64,000 nucleotides of DNA. Origin: Cyclospora cayetanensis (taxonomy: Eukaryota; Apicomplexa; Conoidasida; Eucoccidiorida; Eimeriidae). Below, piece by piece: positions 1 to 11,753 of the stretch. The DNA lies in NCBI RefSeq assembly GCF_002999335.1, contig NW_020312236.1:62001-126000 (forward strand), written 5' to 3'. The notes under the pieces are model-generated. The model was not told the origin of the DNA, did no database searches, and worked only from the letters and a program-made list of their open reading frames with translations. Every line of letters starts with the position of its first letter. The stretch's first letter is position 1. A program made the translations under genes and the position numbers.

Positions 1-817
1 GTCCCTTGGGAATGCCTTTATTTATCGGTGAGTTCGGAAATTTGATAGTCTCTTGAGTATTGCTTAAATATTTCAATGTAAGCATTGAAGATTCCATGCG
101 GGAAGAATCCTCCTGCAGTAGTTCTGACACGAACTTGATTCGTCCTAGTGCTAACCGGAGTGTAACGCAGTTGCGATTCGGTCGCTAGGTGTTTCCATCA
201 TTTTTGCAATGACTCCTAGTACAAATTGAGTTCGCTGTTGCAGGTAGTGGGTGTACGCTCACACTTGCCGAGTGGTTTCCTTATTTACCGTATGGCAGTC
301 AGTAATGGTTTGTCGTGTGGCGCTTCTGCGTTTGTATTGCTGTGCCCGCAGGTGTTATCATGAGTCTGTGTTCTATCAAAAGAAGGCACAGCGTGGTAAA
401 GGCGGTAGGTAGAAACTTTCAAAGGGTTGCAAAAGCTTTTCCAAGGGCTTGCCAGCCGGGAGCAGCCAAGCCAATAAGGGATTAGAGATAAAGTACCAAA
501 CTAATGACATCATGGGCGCCAGTTCACCTGCTGGTGGGAAACGATATCGTTACAGAATACAAAAGTAGCTACAGGAGCTCGTTCTATCCTGTTTACAGCT
601 TGCCTGGTTGAGTTGCATCCTCTTCACGCTAATTGTTGCGATTATTGCCATTTGTTTTATCATTGGGCTTACTGAAGAAATGCAGAGTGAGCGTCCTCTT
701 TTCACATCTCTTGGGAGGCTCTTAGCTAGAGTACGCACCCAATGAAAGGCTTCTTCAGCATCGTATAGTTGCACGTTTGCCGAAGCCGCTTAACGGGGTG
801 AAAGTTGTTCATTGCAG
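1..817. other. upstream region, no gene assigned
   Basis: No convincing long reading frame. A short open stretch near 361-410 starts with ATG and runs into a GTAGGT or GTAGAA donor; it could be a first exon of the gene that becomes clear at 818, because the second donor would leave the phase that exon needs. This is only a possibility. Confidence 0.3.
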
Positions 818-3013
818 AAATTGAAGCAAACACGCCTGAAGGAGTAGGTCCTGGTCTTGGAGATGGACTAGGTCTGTGGTCAAACCCCTACAACCTTTTT
901 ACTACCACCGCATGTGGGCCACTAGAGATCCGAGTAAAGGTCGAACATGCCAGCAGTGAGGCTGCCCTGCAGCACACTTCGATTGTTTTACCCGCCTGGA
1001 ACCCCGGAGAGCTTGCGTATCAGGACATGATTGCCACGTCACGTGCCCCATTACATGCCACCCTTTTTCTTGGTCGTAAATGAAGAGATATTTTTCAGCA
1101 CAGAGTCGTGTTGAAGCTTAAACCTCAAAAACGGGATTAATGGGTATGCTGCTGCAGAAACTCATGTCTTAAACGAAGAAACGTTCGGCACTGTTGCATT
1201 TGTTGGCCTCTCCAGGGCAAACACTTGGGACATAATGGGCCTACTAGATTGTAGGTATTTGCGGACGCCCTCGTTCACGTATAATGACAAAAACAGGTAG
1301 AGAGCCGTCTTAATATTTAAAAAAATTTTGAGATATAGGCGCTGTTTGGTATATTTTTGGTGAATTAGCATCTGGTCTGTTGCCGTCGATCGCTCCCAGT
1401 GGCTTATGATCACGACTTCGATGCTGTGGCAATCACACCACCTGGACATGGGAACACAACACAGGTGGAGGAAGAAGGTGGAGGGTTCTGGAATCCAGCA
1501 AACTTTCTTAAAAATACCCTGGAGTCTTGTCTAGGGGTTGCGTTAGATAGGACAGTAGTGGTGTCCCACAGCAACTTCGTGACTCGCAAGTTCTTTCTTC
1601 CATTTCTAATGGTATGACTGCCACTCCAGAGTAATCGTCGCATATCTAAGTTTTCACCAGAACAGTCCCCGCTACGAGCGAACATGTACAAGGAGCCTTT
1701 GAAAGCACCTGAAAGACTGATATCCCCAGTTTCCATCGCAGATGGCATACATAAGGGTTTGCCCTGTCTCTGCTCAGTCCGATGTTGCCCTGGGATTCGT
1801 ACTCTTTGACAGCTCTGTGGGGACTGAGTGGATGGACGAATACGACACAGATGTAAACGACCACAAATTTTATCAAGTTAGGACTAAACATTATCGAGTA
1901 AGTGACGGAAAATGGGATTTAGCTGAAGGAGAGTCACTCACCTATCTCTAGACAATTCGTACAATTCGCGATAAATCTCCAGTAGCTAGCGATGCTTTAC
2001 CACAGCGGTTACCACTGCTTTTCAGTATGTCGGTAAACGGCGTCTAGCAGCTGTGAATAGTATACTTCAAGCTTTGGAAGCCCAGAACAAGGTGAGTAGC
2101 GCCTACGAGCATTGAAGCGCATTCGTCCTGTGCAGTATTGAACCAGACTGGCCAGTGGTACAAGGGAAAGCCCCAACAGCATTCGCTGGAGCAGTAGACC
2201 TAATGCTCCGCCTATATACGCATGTCAGGCCTACTGGAAAAGAGACGAGCTATATCAGACAACTCACGAAGAAGAAAACCTTGTACTGAACAAGCTCCCC
2301 CGTGTACTGTCAGCCACAACTTTAAAAGGCTATTGTAGGGCCGAACCAGAGGGTGCAGACGATGCCTTCCCCACTAACAGTACTCTTGGTCCATTCGACT
2401 TCTTTCCGGGGAAGTATAAAGTAGGTGTTTTAGAATGATTATGAAAGAAAACCCTTAGCTGCTGCCCTTGCCTCTGAAAGGTAGGCCCGCATGCCTTCCA
2501 GCTGTGCTCCTCTGAGCTAGGGATTCATTGATGAGAGCGGTGATACTACAGCTGGCCTGTTCTTGTGTCTAACAGGAGGCAGGCTGGGACACTGCTAGGC
2601 GTCGGTTTCGCGAGATTCCTCTGGACTACCCAGCAGATGAAGGGATGGAAACTCGTTTAGTGAGCAGTGAATATTTCGATCCCCTCCGCGTTGCACTTTC
2701 GGCATTCCTTGAAGAGCTGAAGAGTATATCACTTGAGGGCAAGCTACACGTGGAACAGTCACGCCCTCTCCGTTATAATAATCGACAAATTGAATATGAG
2801 AGATCAAGGGAAGCCACCACAGTTATAGACCCTGACAAGATATACTGTGTGCAAGAGCCCGATGCCGTCATGCCAGAAATTCGTTCGGACGATACATACC
2901 ATTCACAACCAGTGTATCTCGTTGATCCACTGAAATACTGGCTTCAGAAACAAGCCAAACAAACACAAAAAATTAACAGTACTTCTACCACTACTGTCTC
3001 GCCCACGCCTTGA
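818..3013 (+). CDS. unrecognised multi-exon gene, 5' end missing
   Basis: I do not recognise the product. Six exons chain with matching phase: 818-1072 (weak donor GTCGTA), 1400-1611 (donor GTATGA), 1742-1897 (donor GTAAGT), 2026-2091 (donor GTGAGT), 2229-2420 (donor GTAGGT) and 2576-3013, ending in TGA. Every acceptor is a CAG. The joined product is about 374 residues without an in-frame stop and has no obvious start, so one or more 5' exons lie before 818. It is mostly soluble in character, with acidic middle segments, charged helices in the last exon and a Ser/Thr-rich C-terminal tail. No transmembrane segment, signal peptide or low-complexity run is seen. The consistent phases make real coding likely; the function is unknown. 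Confidence 0.6.
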
Positions 3014-5550
3014 AATGAAACGAAGCATCCCAGTAACACACCAGACTTAGGATTTTCATGATGAGCCATATTCACTAGCTAGATGCCAAGATCGAAACCA
3101 TTGTCGTGCACATTTCGATAGTTCAAAGTTGGACTTGATATTAGCAACAACGAATAAACGGTGCCACGCTCTGATGGACGTGATCGATCTTGCAAGAAGC
3201 CTTTTCTACACGCAGCATTTTAAAAAATGAGAAAATTGGTAAAAGCAAAAAGCGCAACGGTTGGATAGTCTGCGAGCGTTCTTAGAATTGCCGTACAATG
3301 GATAGTCTAGGGTGCACCATACTCAAGGGGAATGCCTCAGCGTTTGAACTAGGACATTACTAATTCCTCGAAGTAATGTGAGGGAGAATTACAGGACTAC
3401 CGAATTCCCAAATGTATATCGAAAGATAGATTCCTTCTGGCTATTTTAGGAAGCAGCAGATCGTCAAACAGTTCATTTCATAGAATAACCTGCCGACGGC
3501 CCTTGTATTACTTGGTTTCCTGACATTGTACTAAGTCCGCAAAAGCAGGTACCGCTGTATATATGCATACAAGACAAGATAGCCACCGCCTTGGCTCCTT
3601 TCGCTGCTCACAGACTCACCAGGGAACACATGATTTAGAGGGTATAGGCACAGATCACCTGAAAAACTTGGGTTGACACACCTTTTTCTGGCAAGAATGA
3701 GTGTAAAATGAAAAAGTATGCGTGTCAGGTTCGCCTACGCTCTACTATCAAGTGGCATTCTTGACCTAAACCTGATTCTCTGCTCTGAATGCATCATTTA
3801 TGTCGTTAGAATATTCCAAGCGCTCATGATCAAAACCTTTCATAACCTGAGGCCCGCTACATGTGTAAAACCTCGAGTATTAACACTGCAAAAGGAGCGC
3901 TGGCCATCCAACCCCCTTCAGGGGCCTTTGTAATTCGGATGGTGGCATCAGTATGGGTATTCGACCTCGAATGAAAAACGATAAAACTAAAGTAGCCATT
4001 CGGTAAAGGCCTTGTGAATTTTCCTTGGAGGAGCTTGTCTTTGCAGTATGCTCAACTATTTCTCACTGGCAATAATGCGCAAGTGCCATCCTATTTGAAA
4101 CTGGCAGTCAGAAACCAGTCACGGTCACTTTTGGAAACGCGCGGATCAAAAATATCGGCTAGGACCATGCCCTATTACTGGAATTACTATCGTACACGCA
4201 AATTTGAGCAACATTAGCAGTGCTAAGTGAAGGTATTCGCAGCTTAGGTTTCATAAACGTAAGGTATGCGACGGTGAGCCAAAGAAAGGCCAGATTCTGG
4301 TCAGGCTCCAGTAGAATTTGTTTGCAGTCAGGCGTGCACCTGGGCATTTCAGTGATCTTAAACGCATTGCAGTGGGACTGCGGCTATGCGTTGGGTTAGA
4401 CATGTGGGTGGGAGGGGGCATATGGTAGGCAATTAGACAGAGGGTAATTACAACGGCCAGATAAAATCCTTGTGGCCTATAAGTTTTGCAAGAGAGTGAC
4501 TAAAGCCGTGTTGGTGTAATGCAGGCTGTACTATAGCACCAGAGAAGCTGTCCAAACGTGATGCTAGGGAGGGGCCTTTTTTGTTTCTGCTACCCAAGTA
4601 AACTTTGACCTTGTACGGAACATGTCACTGCTTTCTAAAGAGGACGAGAATTGCTGAGCCATTCTTACAAGCTACCTTATGCCTCTTCGCAGACGAATCA
4701 AATGCATTACTGTAAAAGTTTTTGGTTATGGGTGTTAAAAACATACAGCTCATTGTGTGGGGAAATCGTAGCCACTGCAGTGCACAGTACCGCTGGATGG
4801 TTCATTTATGGAAGTCCCGGAGCTTCTAGCTAAAGCGATATGAAGTTGGACATTGAATTTGGCTGTTGCATTAATACCTTCCCTGGAAACTTCACTCTGT
4901 TATATGGCTTCGACACGCGAGGCTTTCGGGGTCACCATCTCGCTGAGTGCCTCGATCACTTGTCAGACGTTTGCTGACTGCCTCCACAGCATGTACCGAC
5001 GATCAGCAGCGTCTTTCATTTGAGATGCTGTTTTGTGATTGTGCCAATCAGACCAGTTGTTTTGAAGTCATAACCTTCCTTAGTAAACAACGCGAAGGCT
5101 CAAGAGCCCCGGTGCGCACTCCTCAACAACCCAACCTGGAAGGCAAGTAGCTACTTTGAAGCACGGGGTTTGGACACACATTCCACCCTAAGAAGTTTGC
5201 CGAAACCTTTATAATAAGCAGGACTGGTGCTTCAGAAGTCTCGCATACCATTCTTACCTTACGACATCCAATGGACTGGGGTCACATACACAAGGTTTCC
5301 ACAGGCCTAGTCGCATGATGAAACAAGCTAGGCTTATATAAAACGATGTATACGCTCTTGAATAGCCCTAGCGGTTGCGGCTACTCCTTAGAACAGCAGC
5401 ATTCAATGTTAGCACGTACAGCGCTGCTGGCGTTGCCCACCGTTACCCTGGCGAGGGACTTTCATTGTCCCACAAGACGGAGTCATTGTAGTCCATCGCG
5501 TTCCCAGGGGTTCTGAGCCGTTTTGTCTCGATAATTCTGGTAACATAAGC
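3014..5550. other. intergenic region
   Basis: About 2.5 kb with only short open frames that have no domain features and no linked splice signals. It should hold the 3' end of the gene before it and the promoter and 5' UTR of the P-type ATPase. I see no RNA gene or repeat in it. Confidence 0.5.
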
Positions 5551-8500
5551 ATGTCAGTCGGGAATCTGGGGAATAAAATGGAAAGCCACTTGAACAGCTC
5601 CACGATGCACCAGGTGGAAACCGTCTGTCAGCAGGCCTCGATAGAGGCACCCAGCCATCATGCCAGTGAACACACAGCCAACGAAGAATGCTACGAGCCG
5701 CAAGGACAGCCAGAGCAGCCCGATAATACAAGCGTCTTACCCTCTGAAGCGCTCTTACCTGAGCAGTGCCAGCATTCTCGAGAGTTCACAAGTCTGTCCC
5801 AAGATGCAGTGGTTCCAGTGTACAATGTTGGACTTAACGATGAGCTATCAGATACAGGGCTCACAAATGAACGAGCGGCCGAGCTCCGCGAGGTATTTGG
5901 GCCGAATTCCGTGAAATCCAAGCAGGTGAGATGCCGAGCTAGCATCAACTCCAGGGTATTCACATCATTATCATTTACCAAAGGATACCACTGGTGCTCT
6001 TTAATATAGAACATAGACCCTCAATAAAAAGAAGATGTCAGTGCCTTTTGCAGTCGCTGTTGCTGCTGGCCTCGTCTGACCCTTCTGCGATGCATTTTGT
6101 TCTTCGTATGCAACTAGCTGTCACTTTGCTACCCTGAAAATAGGGGCATATAAAGGAGAGCCCCAGTGAAACTCATAGCAAAAAGCCATCCCAGTCTAAG
6201 CCGTACCATAAAGCGTTGCCATTGTATATGCGAATCTTCCTGCCGCGGTTAATGCATGCAGACTCCAGAGTGGCAGAAGGTTGCCAAACGATATCTCCGC
6301 ACAACTCCAATACTGCTGACTATTTCTGCAATTATGTCCGTTTGTATCAAAATTGACGGGAAACGGGACTGGCTGTCTTTCAGCTTGCTGGTTTTCCTGT
6401 GCAACGTGATGGTCTGGGCTGACTACATGGGAGAGCGAACAGCAGCTAACGCCATCAGTGCAGTTGAAAAGCTGGCAGCTCCAGAATGCAGCGCTAAGCG
6501 CGACGGGGTGTGGAGTTCAATTGAAGTAGTTGATCTGGTTCCAGGAGACGTCGTATGGCTAAAGGCTGGCATGATAGTACCAGCAGATGGAGTTTTCATT
6601 CCCCATCAGAAGTATATCTTTTTAGATGAGTCTGCTCTTACTGGGGAGTCTTTGGCAGTCAAGAAGTGTAGGGGTGCGGAACTCTTAAGCGGCTCAGTTG
6701 TTCAGCGAGGAGAGGGGTCAATGCTAGTGCAAAAGACCGGAGTTGATTCATTCTACGGCAAGACTATAGCGTTACTCGCTCGAGCAGATCGAAAAGGTCA
6801 TTTGCGCACAATTCTAGATAGCGCATCAAAGGCTCTTACATTGGCAGCTGTGATCTTTGCCTTATTCCTTGTTTTTTGGGAGCGATTTCATCCGGCATGG
6901 ATAGAAAAACGGAATGGAGAAGTAAACCTTGGCTTGCTCTTGAAGCGCGCCTTTACGCTAATAGCTGCGGTAATCCCTGCTGCTATGCCGGTGGTAACGA
7001 CCACTGTGCTTGCGGTGGGGGCAGTGTCGATGAGCAGGGAGCACGCGGTTGTCTCAAGGCTCTCTGCCATTGAGGAGGCCGCTGGGGTCGAAATCCTGTG
7101 TACGGACAAAACTGGTACTCTGACCCTCAACAAACTTACCCTGTCCAGGGAAGATACAAGCGTAGAGCCCGGTTTCACAACTAATCAATTACTAGTTTAC
7201 GCATCTCTCGCAACGAGCTGTACTGAGCCAGATCCCATCGATTTGGCCATTAACGCAGAGGCCAATATGCAGGAGCGCGCAGAGTTCGAGGTGCTGGACT
7301 ACACGCCGTTCAATCCAGTCGATAAGCGTGCTGACAGTATCGTGCGCACCAAGTCAGGAGAGGTGCTCTTTGTGACAAAAGGGGCTCCGCATGTCATCGG
7401 TGAGCTGGTCTGCGCACCAGGAGACACTATGAAGCTGCAGCGTCTCAACAGCATCATCGAAGACAAAGCTCGCAGAGGGTTACGTACTCTGGGGGTGGCT
7501 ATTAAACCAATAGCTTTTAAAGGTACCGAAATACTAGAAGAAGCCACGGAGGCACTCAGCAGCACCATGTGGGAGCTTGTTGGTTTTCTATGCCTTCGAG
7601 ACCCCCCAAGAGCTGATACAAGAGAAACTTTAGAGCGTTCAAAGCAAATGGGAGTCCAGATAAAAATGCTGACTGGAGACCAGCGAGCAATCGCAGCTGA
7701 GACAGCTAGGCTCCTTGGTTTGGGCGATAACATCTGTGGGCCTGAAATCTTCAAGGAGAGACCGAAAGGCCTTGAGAGTGACTTGCAGTTTGACGAATTT
7801 ATTAGTAAGGTAGATGGCTTCTCTGGGGTGTACCCAGAGCACAAGTTTGACATTGTTGATACTTTACAGCGGAGCGGTTGCCTTGTTGCCATGACAGGTG
7901 ATGGAGTCAACGATGCGCCTGCGCTGAAACGGGCAACCGTGGGGATAGCAGTTAGCGGAGCAACAGAAGCTGCCCGTGCTGCAGCTGATATTACGCTACT
8001 CTCTCCTGGGTTATCAAGCATAATTACCGTCCTAAGCTTATCCCGGCAAATATTCAAGCGTATCGAAGCCTATATTACCTTCCGCATCCACGGCAGTGTC
8101 ATGACCCTTTTGTTTTGGTGGGGTTGCGTTGTTATTTTTGATTATGAATATCCTACATGGGTGCTGGCACTTGTCGCAATTATCAACGACTTCGTGTTAA
8201 TGAGCTGCTCGCGTGATAATGTGCCCTCTTCCAGCAAGCCCCTAATTTGGTCGATGGTCAAGGTTTCATCGGCTGCAATCGTGACTGCAACCCTGATGGC
8301 CATGTGCATGCTACTTTATATTTACCTGTCCGACCCAGCCTACGGAGTAAATTGGTGGAAACTCTTCAATCTAGACAGCTTTAGCGTAGCCGAAGTTACG
8401 ACCGGAGGGCATATGCCAAGGAGCCTCCAAACAAGTGCTGCGATTTGGCTGCTATTCACTCTATGCATTCAGCTGAGTTTCCACAGTTGTCGGACTAACC

Positions 8501-9069
8501 AGCTTGCCTTTGTCTACGGTCCAGAAACCCGCATTCCGTCAATCATTGTGCTAACACCTCAAGTTCTGGCTGTTGTCCTCACGCTATTTCTTTCTGTTTA
8601 TTGGAAGCGTGAGTGGAGAATTGCTCCGGGCCCAAGCATGCTAGGCATATCGTGGGGCCACGCAGGAATCACAATCATCTGGAGCTTACTTTGGTTCTTA
8701 ATTACTGATGTTCTCAAGGTTATGCACTGCCGCTACGCTTGGCCTTATATTGCCCGTTGGGAAGCGGCATGTAAGCGTCGCTTCAGCACCGTTTCGAGGG
8801 AGGAGCAGCAATTTAGAGGAAAGGTGCGAATAGCGCTCAAAACCATGGAACATCATAGAAAAATGCGTATGCAAGGCTGGCATCGGCGGAGGCACGCAAC
8901 ATTGGAAGCCCTGAGGCAGCAGAGCACAGAGTCTAGGAAAGGTGATGGAGAGACTCATGGCGAAAGGCAGAAAGCGTTGACTTATCGACGAGGACGCAAA
9001 AGAAATTCAGTTGGAGGGAAGCCACTTACAAGGAACAAAATTGAAGCCGTGACTAGAACAATAAATTAA
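5551..9069 (+). CDS. P3A-type P-type ATPase (probable proton pump)
   Basis: Cation-transporting P-type ATPase, most like the plasma-membrane H+-ATPases of plants, fungi and protists, which use ATP to export protons and set membrane potential. Two exons: 5551-5925 (donor GTGAGA) and 6262-9069 (acceptor GCAG), joined in phase 0, giving about 1060 residues. The first exon carries a polar N-terminal region and the start of the cation-transporter N-domain (GLTNERAAELREVFGPNSV). Then come the actuator motif DESALTGES (about 247-255), the phosphorylation site CTDKTGTLT with Asp407, the nucleotide-domain KGAP, MLTGDQ, and the hinge GDGVNDAP (about 671-678) followed by the class-typical AARAAADITLLSPGL. 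Hydrophobic segments flank these as expected for about ten membrane helices. A basic C-terminal tail of about 90 residues could be regulatory. Substrate is inferred from class, not proven. Confidence 0.93.
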
Positions 9070-10405
9070 AACTATTCCTGTAATCGAAATGTTATCGATT
9101 GGGAAATTCAATTCGGTTTGGCGTTCAAGAGACTGAACGTATGGATGCGTTCTTTACGAGGACTTAGCTTGCGTAACTCACAACCTGCTTAAAGGCAAGG
9201 GCCATCGGCGTTAAGAAAGCCACTCTCAAGCTCAACCACTTGTTGATCGGCCGTGTAGTCGCTTATGCACTTGATTGGGCATAACTAAGAATTATGCCTG
9301 TTCTTGTTATTGTTCTTCTCGCTCTGCAAAAATATGCGTTAAAGCTAAGAGGTAGGCGCCCACAATACCTAGCAGCATTCGTGTACTTTTAAGATTAATA
9401 ACAACTCTAGGTGCTACTTGAGACTCATGTCGAAGGAGAAAGTTTTCTTGAACGAATCCTACGGCTCTCCCAATCGCTGAACAGTGCTTTCCCAGGACTT
9501 TGAAAGGAGCAAAAAGACGCTCTGTTCTTCTGTCGGATCTCGAAAGCTAACCCCTGCGCCGTCTCGCCAAACCGTGGAAATTAGATGAGCTATGGATCTT
9601 GACCAATGAAGTTAGCTCTGTTAAGCCACCAGACTGTTATCAAATCACGGTACTTTAGCGCAGCGGATATCCTCTACGATGCGACCGCCTCCGAAAGCAG
9701 TGTGTCCTTATGAACAATCTATCGCAGAGTTGATGTTTTAGGGATTTACTTAATGTGGTGTTGGTTGAACTGGTGCCGTGAACAGTACTTAAGACTAGCT
9801 TTCCCTAGTGTATGGCAGGGAACCTGCAAGTACTAGTAATGTCATGATTGTCGTGCCATTTTCTTAGTTGCTGCGACTAGAGACTGAAAGGTAATACTTT
9901 TTAGTCCTATAAGCTAGTATAGGCTGTACCTGTAGTGGCCATCCTTCACGCAGCAGCTTCCTGTAACCGACAGTTCGTAGGTCAAGGTCTGCAGGAATGT
10001 GAACGAAAACAGTTCGCAAGTGCCTGGCTGAATAAAGTCGTTCTAGAAAAGTGTATCCGCCAAAGGAGTTGTGGCTTGGTATATGAATAAAAGATAAATT
10101 TCAGGGCGCTTGTCTTATCAAGGCATACTGTAAAAAACGTTGCATTGTACCGCATGTCCGCGCCTGAGTTTACGGGACACGTGAGTATGGTTCAGTGCCA
10201 TCAAATATATAGTCTCATAACATAGCTGGTACCTGAGAGCTCTGGTGAATTGCATTGTTGTGCACATATCTCATTGATCGGCTACCACTCTCTGGAGTCT
10301 AAGTAATCCAGGGACCCAGGTTCTCACGCTGGAGACATGTAACCAATCCATATGTTCTGGCTCTGCGCAATAGCAATACTGAAACACTAGACAACTGTTG
10401 CTCAT
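9070..10405. other. intergenic region
   Basis: About 1.3 kb without a credible reading frame. AT-leaning, no repeat or RNA gene seen. Confidence 0.5.
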
Positions 10406-11568
10406 GTGCATAAGAGCCAATACCTAGGAGCTCTTAAACAAGTCTTGGATGAGTTTGCTCTCGATTTTTCTCGACTTCAACATTCAGGCCCACATGAGGT
10501 TCAGCTAGCACACGACTCTGTGCCTTTCAGTGAAAGATCTGGCTTGAGAATGCTAAAAGCCTTGAACTTGAGAGCTCGAATGCCGAAAAATCACTTGAAG
10601 ATTGAGATGGTTGAAGGATGGCACTGCCTCAATTAGTTGTTCTGTCTGATAGAACCCCTGTCGGCCACCACAACGGCGTGTTAGAGTTATATATCATTTA
10701 AACTAGGTCTAACAGCATTGCCGAAGAAGGCAAGCAAATTAAAAATTGGAAACGAGTTTGAGAAGACTATATAAGCAAGGAGTTGGTGCTGTTTCGGGAA
10801 TCAGCAACCTCCAGAGCTGTGGCTGAATGTTGCTGGAATGCATTGTGCCAGTGCACGAGCACGCAAAGGTATATAACCGCTCGATTTACTCAAAAGTCAT
10901 CGTGAAATAGTATTCAGCGCCTTATATTTGCACTAAAACACTCTGTACGTGAAGTTTAGCCAAGTGCAGCCACGCACTTTTCTTGTGCTAATTGACTTTG
11001 GAATGGACCCTGTAGTTCAACAGTATATGCGGGCAAGTGCCATGTCAGAGGCTGCTAAATATCTGCGGGGTATCTGCAAGTTAGAATCCACTGATGATAC
11101 TCAAAACGAGATTCTTTTTCAAAATACTTTTCAAATTTCTTTCGATTCATAGGCCCTTGGCCTCTAGAAACTTTTCCCCCGTGGGGCATCGCATTGAAGC
11201 AAAACTGTCTGTGCTGGTCGGAGCCCGTAAAATAGGCCTACTCAAAGACGTGTATGCCCTTGTGTATCCTTCCAATAGTGCTTTTCATTGCAAGAAAATA
11301 CTGGCTACTCAACAAGAGGGGAGAGAAATTGGCGACTGTGGTATCGACAGCTCGACTACTGCCATGCCATAGACCTCGCTCCTATGTGGACATCGCAGAG
11401 AACGACGACCTGATCAAAGCAGATGCTGGATTTCCGGGCTCCAAAAAGTCAGTAAAGCTAAATCTAGCAGGCAATGACTACGCTCGAAGTGGTTGGGGTA
11501 AATATCGTCTCTACCAAACGCAGATGGTCCTAACTCGTCAACGGCAACTTTGCTGCATAGGGTATTAG
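10406..11568 (+). CDS. possible exons of an unrecognised gene
   Basis: Three or four stretches look more protein-like than their surroundings: 10406-10636, about 10949-11080 (open into a GTATCT donor), about 11156-11300 after a TTCATAG acceptor, and 11235-11500, which begins with a hydrophobic segment (CILPIVLFIA) and ends near a GTAAAT donor. I could not join them with consistent phase, and two of them overlap in different frames. They could be one gene lying 5' of delta-tubulin, or chance open frames. No family resemblance is seen. Confidence 0.25.
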
Positions 11569-11753
11569 AGAGACCAAAGGAAGCTGTGTCTTCTTAAGCA
11601 TACATAAGCCACAACTGACAATTTTTTGGGGGGGGTGTCTTCCATACTGAGTAGCAGCTGCTGTATTGAGTGCAAAAGTCTAGGCGGCCTGCCGGCCTTT
11701 GCTCCTACACGTGTTTCATGTGGAATCAACGCCCACTGTCATATTAGCATACG

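Noticed and set aside
7299..8057. 252-codon antisense frame
   Set aside because: Opposite strand of the P-type ATPase exon; the sense frame carries all family motifs.
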